A stretch of DNA of 64,000 bases from Streptomyces sp. DH5 (lineage in GTDB: Bacteria > Actinomycetota > Actinomycetes > Streptomycetales > Streptomycetaceae), in assembly GCF_020873915.1 (NCBI RefSeq), contig NZ_JAHWGP010000012.1, forward strand, positions 1 through 64,000. The letters run 5' to 3'. A program made the position numbers and the translations under genes. The notes beneath the pieces are model-generated. The model had not been told where the DNA came from, ran no database searches, and saw nothing but the letters and a program-made list of their open reading frames with translations. Shown here one piece after another: positions 6,363-14,736 of this stretch (positions are counted from its first letter, which is position 1; every line of letters begins with the position of its first letter).

Positions 6363-9092
6363 ATGGAGAAGGCTGTGAACGAGGGGACGCACCACCCGGT
6401 GCCGGACGGCGCCCCGGCCGGTGAGGACATATGGTCCGGCAGCTGGGTCGCACAACGGCTCGGGGTGGAGCTGGCCGGCGACGAGACGCTGCCCGGGCTG
6501 CTGGGACTGGCGCTGCGCCGCAACCCCAAGCGGGCCCACCTGCTCGTGTCCAACGTCCTCGGCAAGCACGTGCCCCAGTCCCCGTCCGTCGTGCGCGGCC
6601 ACGGGACGGAGCTCGGCCGCAGGGTGCGGGAACTGCTGGGGGAGTCGGCGCAGGACGCGGTGGTCCTCGGCTACGCGGAGACCGCGACGGGGCTCGGCCA
6701 CTGCGTCGCCGACGGTCTGGGCGTCGCCCCCTACCTGCACTCCACGCGCCGCCCGGTCGAGGGGACGGCGACGGCGGGGGGCTTCGAGGAGGCCCACTCG
6801 CACGCGACGTCCCACCTGCTGCTCCCGGAGGACCCCCGGCTGCTCGCCGGTGGGGGCCCGCTGGTGCTGGTCGACGACGAGTTCTCCACAGGCAACACGG
6901 TGCTGAACACCGTCCGTGACCTTCACTCCCGGTACCCGCGGACGCGGTACGTCGTGGTCGCCCTCGTCGACATGCGGTCGCCCGCGGACGCCGGACGGCT
7001 GGAGGAGTTCGGCCGGGAGATCGGGGCGCGGATCGACCTGGTGACGGTCGCCTCGGGCACGGTGCGCTTGCCCGAGGGCGTCCTGGAGAAGGGGCAGGAA
7101 CTGGTGGCCCGCCACGAGGGTGCCGCGGAGGGCGACCGGGCGGGTGCGGGTGCGTCGGGGCTCGTCGCGCCGTTCCCCGCGCCCCTGGAGGGCGCCGCCG
7201 GTGTCGGCGGCCGTGAGGGCGAGGGTGCCGCGGAGGGCAACCGGGCGGGTGCGGGTGCGTCGGGGCTCGTCGCGCCGTTCCCCGCGCCCCCGGAGGGTGT
7301 CGGCGGCCATGGAGCCGGCGCCCGGACCCGCTCCCCAGGGGCGCGGGGAACCGCGCGGCCGGCCCACGACGGGCCGCGGTCGGACGACCGGCTCACGCGA
7401 GTGGACCTGCGCTGGCCCGCCGGGCTCCCCGACGGGGGACGTCACGGCTTCACCCCCGCGCACCGCGCCCGCCTCGAATCCGCCCTCCCCGGCATGGCCG
7501 CCCGGCTCGCCGAGGCCCTCCCCGCCCCCGCGCGCCGCGTCCTCGTCCTCGGTTTCGAGGAGCTGATGTACGCCCCGCTGCGTCTCGCCGGCGAGCTGGA
7601 GCGGACCACCCGCGCCGACGTGCGCTTCTCCACCACCACCCGCTCACCCGTCCTCGCCGTCGACGACCCCGGCTACGCCATACGCACCCGCCTCGTCTTC
7701 CCCGCCCACGACGACCCCGCCGACGGTCCCGGCGACCGCTACGCCTACAACGTCGCCGGCGGCGGTTTCGACGCCGTCGTCGCCGTGGTCGACTCGGCCG
7801 CCGACACCCCCGCACTGCACGCCCCCGGCGGACTGCTCGACCGGCTCGCCGCGCACACCCCGCACGTCCTCCTCGCGGTCGTACCGTCGTACGCACCCAC
7901 CGCCTCCCAGGACGCCCCCGAAAGGCCCGCCACCATGCTGTCCGACCCCCTCAGAGGCCCCGCCTTCTCCTCGTACGCGCCAGAGGAGGTCGGCTGGCTG
8001 CTCCAGGACCTCTCGGACGTGACGCTGGAGGCGCCGACCGAGGAGCGCGAGGAGGCCATCCAGAGCGGCGGCGCCCACTACGCCGAGTCGCTGCCCGTGG
8101 AGTACCAGCCGAGCGAGCAGTACCAGCGGCTGTTCCACGCGGCCCTCGACGAGTCGGCGGCCCGCCTCGCCCACGCCGTGGGCGTGGTCACCGAGACCGT
8201 CCTCGCCGAGCGGTCGCCCCGCCCCGTGCTGGTCTCCCTGGCCCGCGCGGGCACCCCCGTCGGGATCCTGATGCGCCGCTGGGCGCACCACCGCCACCAG
8301 CTCGACCTGCCGCACTACGCCGTCTCCATCGTGCGCGGCCGCGGCATCGACGCCAACGCGCTGCGCTGGCTGGCCGCCCACCACGACCCCCGGGACGTGG
8401 TGTTCGTCGACGGCTGGACAGGCAAGGGCGCCATCACCCGCGAACTCGCCCAGGCCGTCGCGGAGTTCGAGAAGAACGAGGGGATCGCCGGCTTCGACCC
8501 GGAGATCGCGGTCCTCGCCGACCCCGGCTCCTGCGTCCGCACGTACGGCACCCGCGAGGACTACCTGATCCCCTCCGCCTGCCTCAACTCGACCGTCTCC
8601 GGCCTCGTCTCACGGACCGTGCTGCGCGCCGACCTGGTCGGCCCGGACGACTTCCACGGCGCCAAGTTCTACCGCGAACTCGCCGGCGCCGACCTGTCGG
8701 TGGCCTTCCTGGACGCCGTCTCCGCGCGCTTCCCCGAGGTCACGGACGCGGCCTGCGCCCAGGCCAAGGAACTGCTGGCCACCGACCGCACCCCCAGCTG
8801 GGAGGGCTGGGCCGCGGTCGAGCGGATCAGCGAGGAGTACGGCATCCACGACGTGAACCTCGTCAAGCCCGGCGTCGGCGAGACCACCCGGGTGCTGCTG
8901 CGCCGGGTGCCCTGGAAGGTGCTGGCCCGGGCCGGAGCCGGCCGCGACCTGGACCACGTCCGCCTGCTCGCCGAGCAGCGGGGCGTGCCCGTCGAGGAGG
9001 TCGACCGACTCCCGTACACCTGCGTGGGGCTGATCCACCCCCGGTACACCCGGGGCGCGACCGGCGCCGACGGCCGGGCGGTGACCGGCTGA
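6363..9092 (+). CDS. Fused PRTase_2-TRSP-PRTase_1-PELOTA Ter protein
   Basis: This 909-residue protein joins modules that are separate genes in many other Ter clusters. Residues about 20-250 form a phosphoribosyltransferase with the PRPP loop LVDDEFSTGNT near residue 170. Residues about 250-340 are a low-complexity linker. Residues about 340-570 match the TRSP region. Residues about 573-820 form a second PRTase-like domain (LVSLARAGTPVGILMRRW, DVVFVDGWTGKGAI), labelled StiP/PRTase_1 in databases. The end (about 825-895) resembles a PELOTA RNA-binding domain. The predicted role is ribosylation in a nucleoside-like metabolite pathway. The ATG at 6363 is 5 bp after the previous stop, and the stop overlaps the next start. 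The linker consists of repeat DNA. Confidence 0.85.
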   Translation: MEKAVNEGTHHPVPDGAPAGEDIWSGSWVAQRLGVELAGDETLPGLLGLALRRNPKRAHLLVSNVLGKHVPQSPSVVRGHGTELGRRVRELLGESAQDAVVLGYAETATGLGHCVADGLGVAPYLHSTRRPVEGTATAGGFEEAHSHATSHLLLPEDPRLLAGGGPLVLVDDEFSTGNTVLNTVRDLHSRYPRTRYVVVALVDMRSPADAGRLEEFGREIGARIDLVTVASGTVRLPEGVLEKGQELVARHEGAAEGDRAGAGASGLVAPFPAPLEGAAGVGGREGEGAAEGNRAGAGASGLVAPFPAPPEGVGGHGAGARTRSPGARGTARPAHDGPRSDDRLTRVDLRWPAGLPDGGRHGFTPAHRARLESALPGMAARLAEALPAPARRVLVLGFEELMYAPLRLAGELERTTRADVRFSTTTRSPVLAVDDPGYAIRTRLVFPAHDDPADGPGDRYAYNVAGGGFDAVVAVVDSAADTPALHAPGGLLDRLAAHTPHVLLAVVPSYAPTASQDAPERPATMLSDPLRGPAFSSYAPEEVGWLLQDLSDVTLEAPTEEREEAIQSGGAHYAESLPVEYQPSEQYQRLFHAALDESAARLAHAVGVVTETVLAERSPRPVLVSLARAGTPVGILMRRWAHHRHQLDLPHYAVSIVRGRGIDANALRWLAAHHDPRDVVFVDGWTGKGAITRELAQAVAEFEKNEGIAGFDPEIAVLADPGSCVRTYGTREDYLIPSACLNSTVSGLVSRTVLRADLVGPDDFHGAKFYRELAGADLSVAFLDAVSARFPEVTDAACAQAKELLATDRTPSWEGWAAVERISEEYGIHDVNLVKPGVGETTRVLLRRVPWKVLARAGAGRDLDHVRLLAEQRGVPVEEVDRLPYTCVGLIHPRYTRGATGADGRAVTG
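7116..7190 (-). repeat. Streptomyces dispersed repeat inside CDS (copy 1)
   Basis: This 75-bp segment recurs almost unchanged at 7221-7295, differing at only a few bases. Read on the minus strand it contains the core GGGGCGCGGGGAAC followed by GGCGCGACGAGCCCCGAC, which matches a repeat common in Streptomyces intergenic DNA (recalled, not searched). Here it is translated in frame as GAGASGLVAPFPAP within the PRTase linker. Confidence 0.75.
7221..7295 (-). repeat. Streptomyces dispersed repeat inside CDS (copy 2)
   Basis: This is the second near-identical copy of the 75-bp element, in the same orientation and reading frame as copy 1, 105 bp further on. 105 is a multiple of three, so the protein frame is kept and the peptide GAGASGLVAPFPAP repeats. 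Confidence 0.75.
7333..7373 (+). repeat. Streptomyces dispersed repeat inside CDS (copy 3, inverted)
   Basis: The core GGGGCGCGGGGAACCGCGCG appears here on the plus strand, opposite to the two preceding copies, followed by GGCCCACGACGGG. The three copies together make up most of the linker between the first PRTase domain and TRSP. Confidence 0.7.
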
Positions 9093-9904
9093 TGTCCGTC
9101 GTCGTCGCCAGCGATCTCGACCGCACCCTCATCTACTCCGCCGCCGCCCTCGCCCTCACCATGCCCGACGCGCGGGCACCGAGACTGCTGTGCGTGGAGG
9201 TCCACGAGAGCAGGCCGCTGTCCTACATGACGGAGACGGCGGCCCAGCTGCTCACCGACCTCGGCGACGAGGCCCTGTTCGTCCCCACGACGACCCGCAC
9301 CCGCAAGCAGTACCAGCGCATCAACCTGCCCGGCCCGCAGCCCACCTACGCGATCTGCACCAACGGCGGCCACATCCTCGTCGACGGTGAGCCGGACGGG
9401 GACTGGCACGCCCGGGTGCTGGCCCGGCTGGCCGACGAGTGCGCCCCGCTGTCCGAGGTGCAGGAGCACCTGCTGCGGACCGCCGACCCGGTGTGGGTGC
9501 GCAAGCACCGCACCGCCGAGGACCTCTTCGCCTACCTGGTCGTGGAGCGCGAACTGCTGCGCGAGGAGTGGGTGAAGGAACTCGCGGCGTGGGCGGAGAA
9601 CCGCGGCTGGACGGTGTCCCTCCAGGGCCGCAAGATCTACGCCGTGCCGAAGCCGCTCACCAAGAGCGCCGCCCTGCGCGAGGTCGCCCGCCGCGCCGGC
9701 GCGGACCTCACCCTCGCCGCCGGTGACTCCCTCCTCGACGCCGACCTGCTCCTCGCCGCCGACCGGGGCTGGCGTCCCGGCCACGGAGAGCTCGCCGACG
9801 CCGACTGGACGGCCCCCGCGGTCAGGGCGCTGCCCGAGCGGGGCGTCCTGGCCGGGGAGCGCATCCTGCGCGAACTCCTGCGGACGGTCCGCGCGCCGCG
9901 CTGA
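9092..9904 (+). CDS. HAD-superfamily hydrolase of the Ter operon
   Basis: This 270-residue HAD phosphatase has the catalytic motif I SDLDRTL (nucleophile Asp8, Asp10) at its N terminus, a Lys in SLQGRKIYAVPKPLTKSAAL (motif III region) and the motif IV stretch AAGDSLLDADLL. The fold resembles sucrose-phosphatase/Cof-type HADs. In Ter clusters this enzyme is predicted to remove a phosphate from the nucleotide-like product. Its ATG at 9092 shares one base with the upstream TGA (TGATG), so translation is coupled to the fused PRTase. It ends the operon. The ATP-grasp gene often present in such clusters is not seen nearby. Confidence 0.9.
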   Translation: MSVVVASDLDRTLIYSAAALALTMPDARAPRLLCVEVHESRPLSYMTETAAQLLTDLGDEALFVPTTTRTRKQYQRINLPGPQPTYAICTNGGHILVDGEPDGDWHARVLARLADECAPLSEVQEHLLRTADPVWVRKHRTAEDLFAYLVVERELLREEWVKELAAWAENRGWTVSLQGRKIYAVPKPLTKSAALREVARRAGADLTLAAGDSLLDADLLLAADRGWRPGHGELADADWTAPAVRALPERGVLAGERILRELLRTVRAPR

Positions 9905-9980
9905 CCGCGGAAGACAACGGCGCGCGGCACCCCGTCCGTGCGGTGGGGTGACGCGCGCCGGCCGGTCCGCGCATCCGCCC

Positions 9981-10775
9981 TCAGCGGTTCCGACTCCGGC
10001 CGGTGGGCTCGTACGGGTCCGTGACGCGGAGCTGCCGGGTGGGATGGTCCTCCTCGCGGCCCTCCGCCGCGGGCGCCTGACGGGGGGCGTCCCGTCCGTC
10101 GCGCCGCCGGCGTCCGGTGCCGCGCCGCCGCAGCCGCAGCACCACGAAGACCAGCACCGCCAGCGCGGCCGCCCCGAGGGCCACCTTGGAGTACGCCGAG
10201 GCGAAGGCGGAGACCTGCCCCCAGTTGTCACCCAGCAGATAGCCCGCGAGCACGAACGCGGTGTTCCAGATCGCGCTGCCCAGCGTGGTCAGACCGAGGA
10301 ACACCGGCAGCCGCATGCGCTCCACACCGGCCGGTACGGAGATGAGACTGCGGAAGATCGGGATCATCCGGCCGAAGAACACGGCCTTGGTCCCGTGCCG
10401 CTCGAACCACGCCTCCGTCCTCTCGATGTCGGAGACCTTCACCAGCGGCAGCCGGCGGGCGACGGCCACGGTCCGTTCCCGGCCGAGCAGTGCGCCCACC
10501 CCGTAGAGGGCGAGCGCGCCGATCACCGAACCGGCGGTGGTCCACAGCAGCACGGCGAGCAGCCCCATGCGGCCGGTGCTCGCGGTGAACCCGGCCATCG
10601 GCAGGATCACCTCGCTGGGCAGCGGCGGGAAGAGGTTCTCCAGCGCGATGGCCAGTCCGGCGCCGGGGGCGCCCATCGACTCCATGAGGTCGTGGACCCA
10701 CTGGGGCCCCGGGCCGCCATGGGCTGCCGCCAGGGCCGTGTCCGGTGCCGTCAGGTGCGCTGTGAGTGCGATCAT
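9981..10775 (-). CDS. DedA/SNARE-associated family membrane protein
   Basis: This 264-residue membrane protein belongs to the DedA family (VTT domain), now seen as half-transporters or lipid flippases of the undecaprenyl-phosphate/lipid type. The hallmark region LENLFPPLPSEVILPMAGF lies near residue 35, followed by FFGRMIPIFRSLISVPAGVERM in the middle, the conserved re-entrant Arg segment, and several hydrophobic helices. The tail is basic. Its ATG at 10775 gives a family-like N terminus; longer upstream reading is unsupported. It is convergent with the Ter operon. A second DedA-like protein lies at 14.7-15.3 kb. Confidence 0.9.
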   Translation of the reverse strand: MIALTAHLTAPDTALAAAHGGPGPQWVHDLMESMGAPGAGLAIALENLFPPLPSEVILPMAGFTASTGRMGLLAVLLWTTAGSVIGALALYGVGALLGRERTVAVARRLPLVKVSDIERTEAWFERHGTKAVFFGRMIPIFRSLISVPAGVERMRLPVFLGLTTLGSAIWNTAFVLAGYLLGDNWGQVSAFASAYSKVALGAAALAVLVFVVLRLRRRGTGRRRRDGRDAPRQAPAAEGREEDHPTRQLRVTDPYEPTGRSRNR

Positions 10776-10919
10776 GCCGTCCAGGCTAGGAATCCGTGGC
10801 TGAAGGGAGGCTGAGGAGGACCGCACCTCACGGGCGCGGACCGCCACAGCCGTTCACCACGGGTTTCCGCAACGGGCGACCTCACACCCGACGGCTTGCG
10901 CGGACGGGCCGGTACCGCG

Positions 10920-11141
10920 TCAGCCGCAGCAGCCACCGCCGCAGCAGCCGCCACCGCCGCCTCCCGCGGAGGGCGCGGGAGCCGCCGCGGAGGCGGTGCC
11001 GCCCACCGCGACCGTGGAGAGGAGTTTCACCGTGTCGTCGTGGCCGGCGGGGCAGGCCGCGGGGGCGGAGGACTCCGCCATGGGGCGGCTCAGTTCGAAG
11101 GTGTCGCCGCAGGTCCGGCAGCGGTACTCGTAGCGAGGCAT
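10920..11141 (-). CDS. FmdB-family zinc ribbon protein
   Basis: This 73-residue protein begins MPRYEYRCRTCGDTFELSRPM and carries the FmdB zinc ribbon: CxxC at Cys8/Cys11 and a further CPAGH near residue 35. The C terminus is a Gly-rich stretch with four Cys (CCGGGCCG), which could form an extra metal site. Family members are small putative regulators of unknown target. It starts 310 bp after the TPM/coiled-coil gene's promoter region and stands alone on the minus strand. Confidence 0.88.
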   Translation of the reverse strand: MPRYEYRCRTCGDTFELSRPMAESSAPAACPAGHDDTVKLLSTVAVGGTASAAAPAPSAGGGGGGCCGGGCCG

Positions 11142-11178
11142 GGGCCCAGGGTAGCCGGGCCGGCCGCCGCCGCGTCCG

Positions 11179-12609
11179 TCAGTGCGCGCCGCCGCCCCGC
11201 TCCTCGCGGATCAGGGCCACCACCCTGCTCACCGTCTCCCGCACCGTCTCCGTCTCCGTCAGGAAGTGCCAGTAGTCGGGGTGGCGTCCCCCCAGACCGG
11301 TGACGGCCCGCTCCAGCCGGGCGACGGCGTCGTCCAGGGGGCGGGCGTGAGCCGGATCGGGGGTGTTGCGGCCGGCCATCGCCAGCCGCTGGGCGTCCCG
11401 GATGGCGAAGCGGGTGCGCTCGATCTCCTGCTCGGGGTCCTTCTGCACGGCGTTCAGCCGCCGCAGCCGGTCGCCGGCGGCCGACACGGCCTCGTCGGTC
11501 GTGTTGAGCAGGGCCCGGGCGGTGGACAGCAGCGCGGTCGCGTCCGCCCAGCGCTGCTGCTCACGGGCGGTTCTCGCCTCGGCGAGTCTGCTCTCGGCCT
11601 GCGCCACGTTCTCCGCGGCGACCTCGGGCACGTTCTGCAGGTCCTGCCAGCAGGCGACGGTGAAGCGGCGGCGCAGCTCGCTCAGGATCGGTTCGACCTG
11701 TCCGGAGCGGGTGGTGAGGGCCTGGGCGCGGGTGCGCAGGGAGACCAGCCTGCGGTCGATCTCGGCGGCCCGCTCCGGCAGCCGCTCGGCCTCCACGCAT
11801 ATGGCCTCGGCCTCGCGCGTGACGCGTTCGGCCCGCTCCAGGGTGGCCGGCACGCCGTGCTGCCCGGCACCCTGGTTCAGCTTGGTCAGTTCCGGGGAGA
11901 GCGTCGCGAGCCGGGCGGCGAGGTCGTCGGCCGCGAGCCCGGAGCCGCGTGCCGTGTCGAGGGCGTCGGACGCGGCGAGCAGCGCCTGCCGGGCCCGTTC
12001 GACGGAGGGCGCGAGCCGGGCGAGCTGGGTCTCGGCCTTGCCGAGGAGCGGGCCCAGCCCGTCGGCGAACCGGTCCAGCTCCTGCTTCACCCGCCCCAAC
12101 TCCTCCTTGGCGGCGGCCAGCTGGGCCCGGGCCTGTGCGGCCGCCGACGCCTCCAAATCGTCCCGGTCCAGGTCGTGGGCGTCGACGGCGGCGATGTAGC
12201 GGTGGCTGGCCTCGTCGATGCGCCGGCCGAGCGCCTCGAAGTCGGCGACGACGCGGCGGCCGGCGGGGGAGGAGTCGACGGCGGTGATGGTCTCGATGGA
12301 GATCCGCAGATCGCGCTGCGCGGTGTCGAGTTCGTAGAAGGCGGCCGCCGCCGCGTCCTTCGCGGCCTGCGCCTCCGCACGCTGGTTCTCGGCCCGCCCG
12401 CCGAACCAGCGGCGGGTCCCTCCGCCGGCGAACGCGGCGGGCAGCAGCAGCGCCGCGACCAGCGGCAGGCCCACGAGAGCGAACGCGTCCCGCAGCGGTC
12501 CGGGAGCCCGGCGGGCGCTCGGCCCCGGCGGCCGGGGTGACGGGGCACGGTGCGTGCGGGGCGCACGCGGCTCCGACGGCGAGTACGGCCGCGCTGGTGT
12601 CGCCGTCAC
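11179..12609 (-). CDS. Membrane-anchored coiled-coil protein of unknown function
   Basis: I do not recognise this family with confidence. The 476-residue protein has a Pro/Arg-rich N terminus (residues 1-40), one hydrophobic segment (ALVGLPLVAALLLPAAFAGG, about 43-63) and then about 400 residues that are very rich in Ala, Glu, Arg and Leu with heptad-like spacing, predicted long coiled coils. This suggests a membrane-tethered spacer or scaffold with its helices on one side of the membrane. The GTG at 12609 follows GGGAGAGGG. It ends 37 bp upstream of the FmdB gene on the same strand, so the two may be cotranscribed. Confidence 0.75.
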   Translation of the reverse strand: MTATPARPYSPSEPRAPRTHRAPSPRPPGPSARRAPGPLRDAFALVGLPLVAALLLPAAFAGGGTRRWFGGRAENQRAEAQAAKDAAAAAFYELDTAQRDLRISIETITAVDSSPAGRRVVADFEALGRRIDEASHRYIAAVDAHDLDRDDLEASAAAQARAQLAAAKEELGRVKQELDRFADGLGPLLGKAETQLARLAPSVERARQALLAASDALDTARGSGLAADDLAARLATLSPELTKLNQGAGQHGVPATLERAERVTREAEAICVEAERLPERAAEIDRRLVSLRTRAQALTTRSGQVEPILSELRRRFTVACWQDLQNVPEVAAENVAQAESRLAEARTAREQQRWADATALLSTARALLNTTDEAVSAAGDRLRRLNAVQKDPEQEIERTRFAIRDAQRLAMAGRNTPDPAHARPLDDAVARLERAVTGLGGRHPDYWHFLTETETVRETVSRVVALIREERGGGAH

Positions 12610-12683
12610 ATCCCTCTCCCGTACTGTCGTTCGCCCTGCCCGGTGTCATTGTCCCACCGGTGGAGGACGAACACACGGGCCCG

Positions 12684-13493
12684 TCAGTTCGCCGTACGGA
12701 CCGTGAGGTTCCCGTCGCCGGTGCGGGCGGTCACCTTGTGGGGGCTGGAGGCGTCGCGCGCCACGGACACGTCCTCGCCGCCGTCACCGGTCTCCGTGTC
12801 CACGCGGTAGCCGGCCGGGGGCAGTTCGATGGTCGTCGAGCCGTCGCCGCTGCGGGACTCCAGCAGGTCGGGTACGGCGCCGAGTTCGAGGTGGACCGAG
12901 CCGTCGCCGCTGTGGGCGCGCACCGTGCGGGAGGAGACCTGCGCGTGCACGGATCCGTCGCCGGTGCGCAGCTCCAGGGGGCCGGTGGTGTCGGTGACGT
13001 GGACCGAGCCGTCCGTGGTGCGGATGCTCAGGGCGTCGCGGAAGCCCTGGGCGCGCACGCTGCCGTCCTCGTCCTCGACCTCGACGGTGACGCCCCGGGG
13101 CACCTCGATGCGGTGTCGGGCGTCGCAGTCGACGACGAGTCCGGCGCACTTCTGGCGCAGTACCAGCCGGTCGCCGTCCATGGACCAGGTGCTCTCCGCG
13201 TCGGAGCCCACGACGACCCTGCCCCGGAACCAGCGGGTGACCTCGATCCGGCCCGCGGGGTGGTCGTCCGCGGCGACGATCTCCAGGGCGGAGTCGTCGG
13301 AGTCGATGGTGAGGGTGCGGCCCGGCAGGCCGAAGGACCGGCGGTCGGGATCGTCGTCCCCGGTGGCCGACGCCCCGCAGGCGCCGAGTCCCGCGACGAG
13401 CACCGCGACGGCCCCGGCGACGGCGAGGGGCCGCGTCCGCGCGGTCAGGGTGGTGCGGAACGCGGTGCGGGACGTGCGGGACGTGCGGGTCAT
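12684..13493 (-). CDS. Secreted lipoprotein with DUF4097 beta-helix
   Basis: This 269-residue protein has a basic start, a hydrophobic signal stretch and the lipobox LGAC near residue 35, so it should be lipid-anchored outside the cell. The rest is a DUF4097-type repeat region with recurring GDGSVH and TGDGS motifs, the pattern of a right-handed beta-helix adhesin-like fold. The ATG at 13493 is preceded by GGGGGAGA. Reading in this frame continues upstream across the tRNA gene on the opposite strand, which is why the internal ATG is chosen. DUF4097 proteins often accompany anti-sigma or PspC-like genes; none is adjacent here. Confidence 0.88.
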   Translation of the reverse strand: MTRTSRTSRTAFRTTLTARTRPLAVAGAVAVLVAGLGACGASATGDDDPDRRSFGLPGRTLTIDSDDSALEIVAADDHPAGRIEVTRWFRGRVVVGSDAESTWSMDGDRLVLRQKCAGLVVDCDARHRIEVPRGVTVEVEDEDGSVRAQGFRDALSIRTTDGSVHVTDTTGPLELRTGDGSVHAQVSSRTVRAHSGDGSVHLELGAVPDLLESRSGDGSTTIELPPAGYRVDTETGDGGEDVSVARDASSPHKVTARTGDGNLTVRTAN

Positions 13494-13736
13494 GACGGTC
13501 TCCCCCTGGGCCGGACGGTGGCGCCCGACAGCCGGGTTCGAGCGCTCCTCGACGGTACGGACGCACGAGTCGGCGGGGGATCCGGGCCACTCCCGGATCC
13601 GGGGTGGGGATATCCCCAGGAGAACCCCGAGAGGCCGCCGTACGGGCCCCCGGGGGAGCCGGTGATACGCGTTTGCCGGACCGTGGCCCGGGCCATGTAG
13701 GCTGTCGACTCGACCTGGGCACACGGCCCGGGCCTC

Positions 13737-13808
<72 letters not shown>

Positions 13809-13815
13809 CCGTGAC

Positions 13816-13850
13816 CGACGGCCTCCGGAGACTGTGTCCGGGGGCCGTCG
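13816..13850. terminator. Hairpin after tRNA-Val
   Basis: CGACGGCC (13816-13823) pairs with GGCCGTCG (13843-13850), extended inside by TCCGGA/TCCGG. It begins eight bases after the tRNA and also lies just beyond the stop of the convergent minus-strand gene at 13872, so it may serve both. Confidence 0.65.
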
Positions 13851-13871
13851 TCGTGTCACCGTCGTCGTGCC

Positions 13872-14303
13872 CTACGCGGAGTTCTTCGCGTGCCCTGCCG
13901 CGCCTCCGTCCGTGTCCTCGTGGACGTGCTTGAGCCGGCTGCGGGCGGCGACCCGGTCGGAGCCGCTGACGGCGGCCCAGTAGCGGTGGCCGCTGACGAA
14001 GACCGCGAGTTCGTGCTCGCGCCGTCTGAGCTTCTCCACCTCGGCCTGTTGGTCCTCGGTCCAGCCCGGCGAGGCGGGGCGCTCGATCTTGCGCCAGCCG
14101 GTGTCGTCACTGAACCCGTCGAGGGGTTCGACCGACCAGGGGAGCCGCTTCAGCAGGGCCGACAACTCGGCCCTGACCTGATGCAGTTCCTCCTGACCGG
14201 CGAGGAGGTCACTCGGGAAGTCATAGGTCGCAGCCACAGCCCAATGATACGTCTGTTCGATTTTGGGTGGCGAGTCGTCGAAGGGTCTGGCGGCGCGATT
14301 CAT
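13872..14303 (-). CDS. Conserved hypothetical protein
   Basis: This 143-residue soluble protein has no motif I can assign. It is charged and predicted largely helical in the centre (AGQEELHQVRAELSALLKRL; TEDQQAEVEKLRRREHELAVF), followed by VSGHRYWAAVSGSDRVAARSRLKHVHED. The aromatic and charged pattern with a conserved-looking W-R-K and GHRYWAA stretch suggests a small Streptomyces family. The ATG at 14303 is used; a GTG at 14237 would remove 22 residues and is a reasonable alternative, because the ribosome site is weak in both cases. It diverges from the DUF2277 gene with 43 bp between starts. Confidence 0.7.
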   Translation of the reverse strand: MNRAARPFDDSPPKIEQTYHWAVAATYDFPSDLLAGQEELHQVRAELSALLKRLPWSVEPLDGFSDDTGWRKIERPASPGWTEDQQAEVEKLRRREHELAVFVSGHRYWAAVSGSDRVAARSRLKHVHEDTDGGAAGHAKNSA

Positions 14304-14346
14304 CCGTTCGTGGCCCTGCGCGGGCGCCGCGCGTCAGACTGGGGGC

Positions 14347-14583
14347 ATGTGCCGAAGCATCAAGACGCTGCGTCCGCCCGTCCTGCCCGAGGAGGCGACG
14401 GAGGAGGAGATCAGGGCCGCGGCCCTGCAGTACGTGAGGAAGGTGTCCGGCTTCCGCGCGCCGGCGGCGCACAACCGCGAGGTGTTCGAACGGGCGGTGG
14501 ACGTGATCGCCGAGGCGACCGCCGAACTGCTGGACGGCCTGGAGGTGCGGGGAGCCGGCGCCCGCCAGGCGGCGGCCGGGTAG
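14347..14583 (+). CDS. DUF2277 family protein
   Basis: This 78-residue protein begins MCRSIKTLRPPVLPEEATEE, the signature of DUF2277, a small actinobacterial and proteobacterial family of unknown function. The body (EEIRAAALQYVRKVSGFRAP, then AFERAV-like helix) is typical of the family. The Cys2 next to the start is conserved in the family, and its role is not known. The ATG at 14347 diverges from the gene at 14303. Confidence 0.88.
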   Translation: MCRSIKTLRPPVLPEEATEEEIRAAALQYVRKVSGFRAPAAHNREVFERAVDVIAEATAELLDGLEVRGAGARQAAAG

Positions 14584-14736
14584 GCCCGCCGCCCCGGGAC
14601 CGCGGGCCTGCCCGGCCGGAAAGCGCCCGTGCCCCGCGCGGCGACCCGACCGGATGACCGACGCGCGGCGTTCTCCGGACGCCGGAGGGGGCCGGGAAGG
14701 CGCCCGGGAGGAGGCTCGGCCGCCCGCGGGCAGTGC

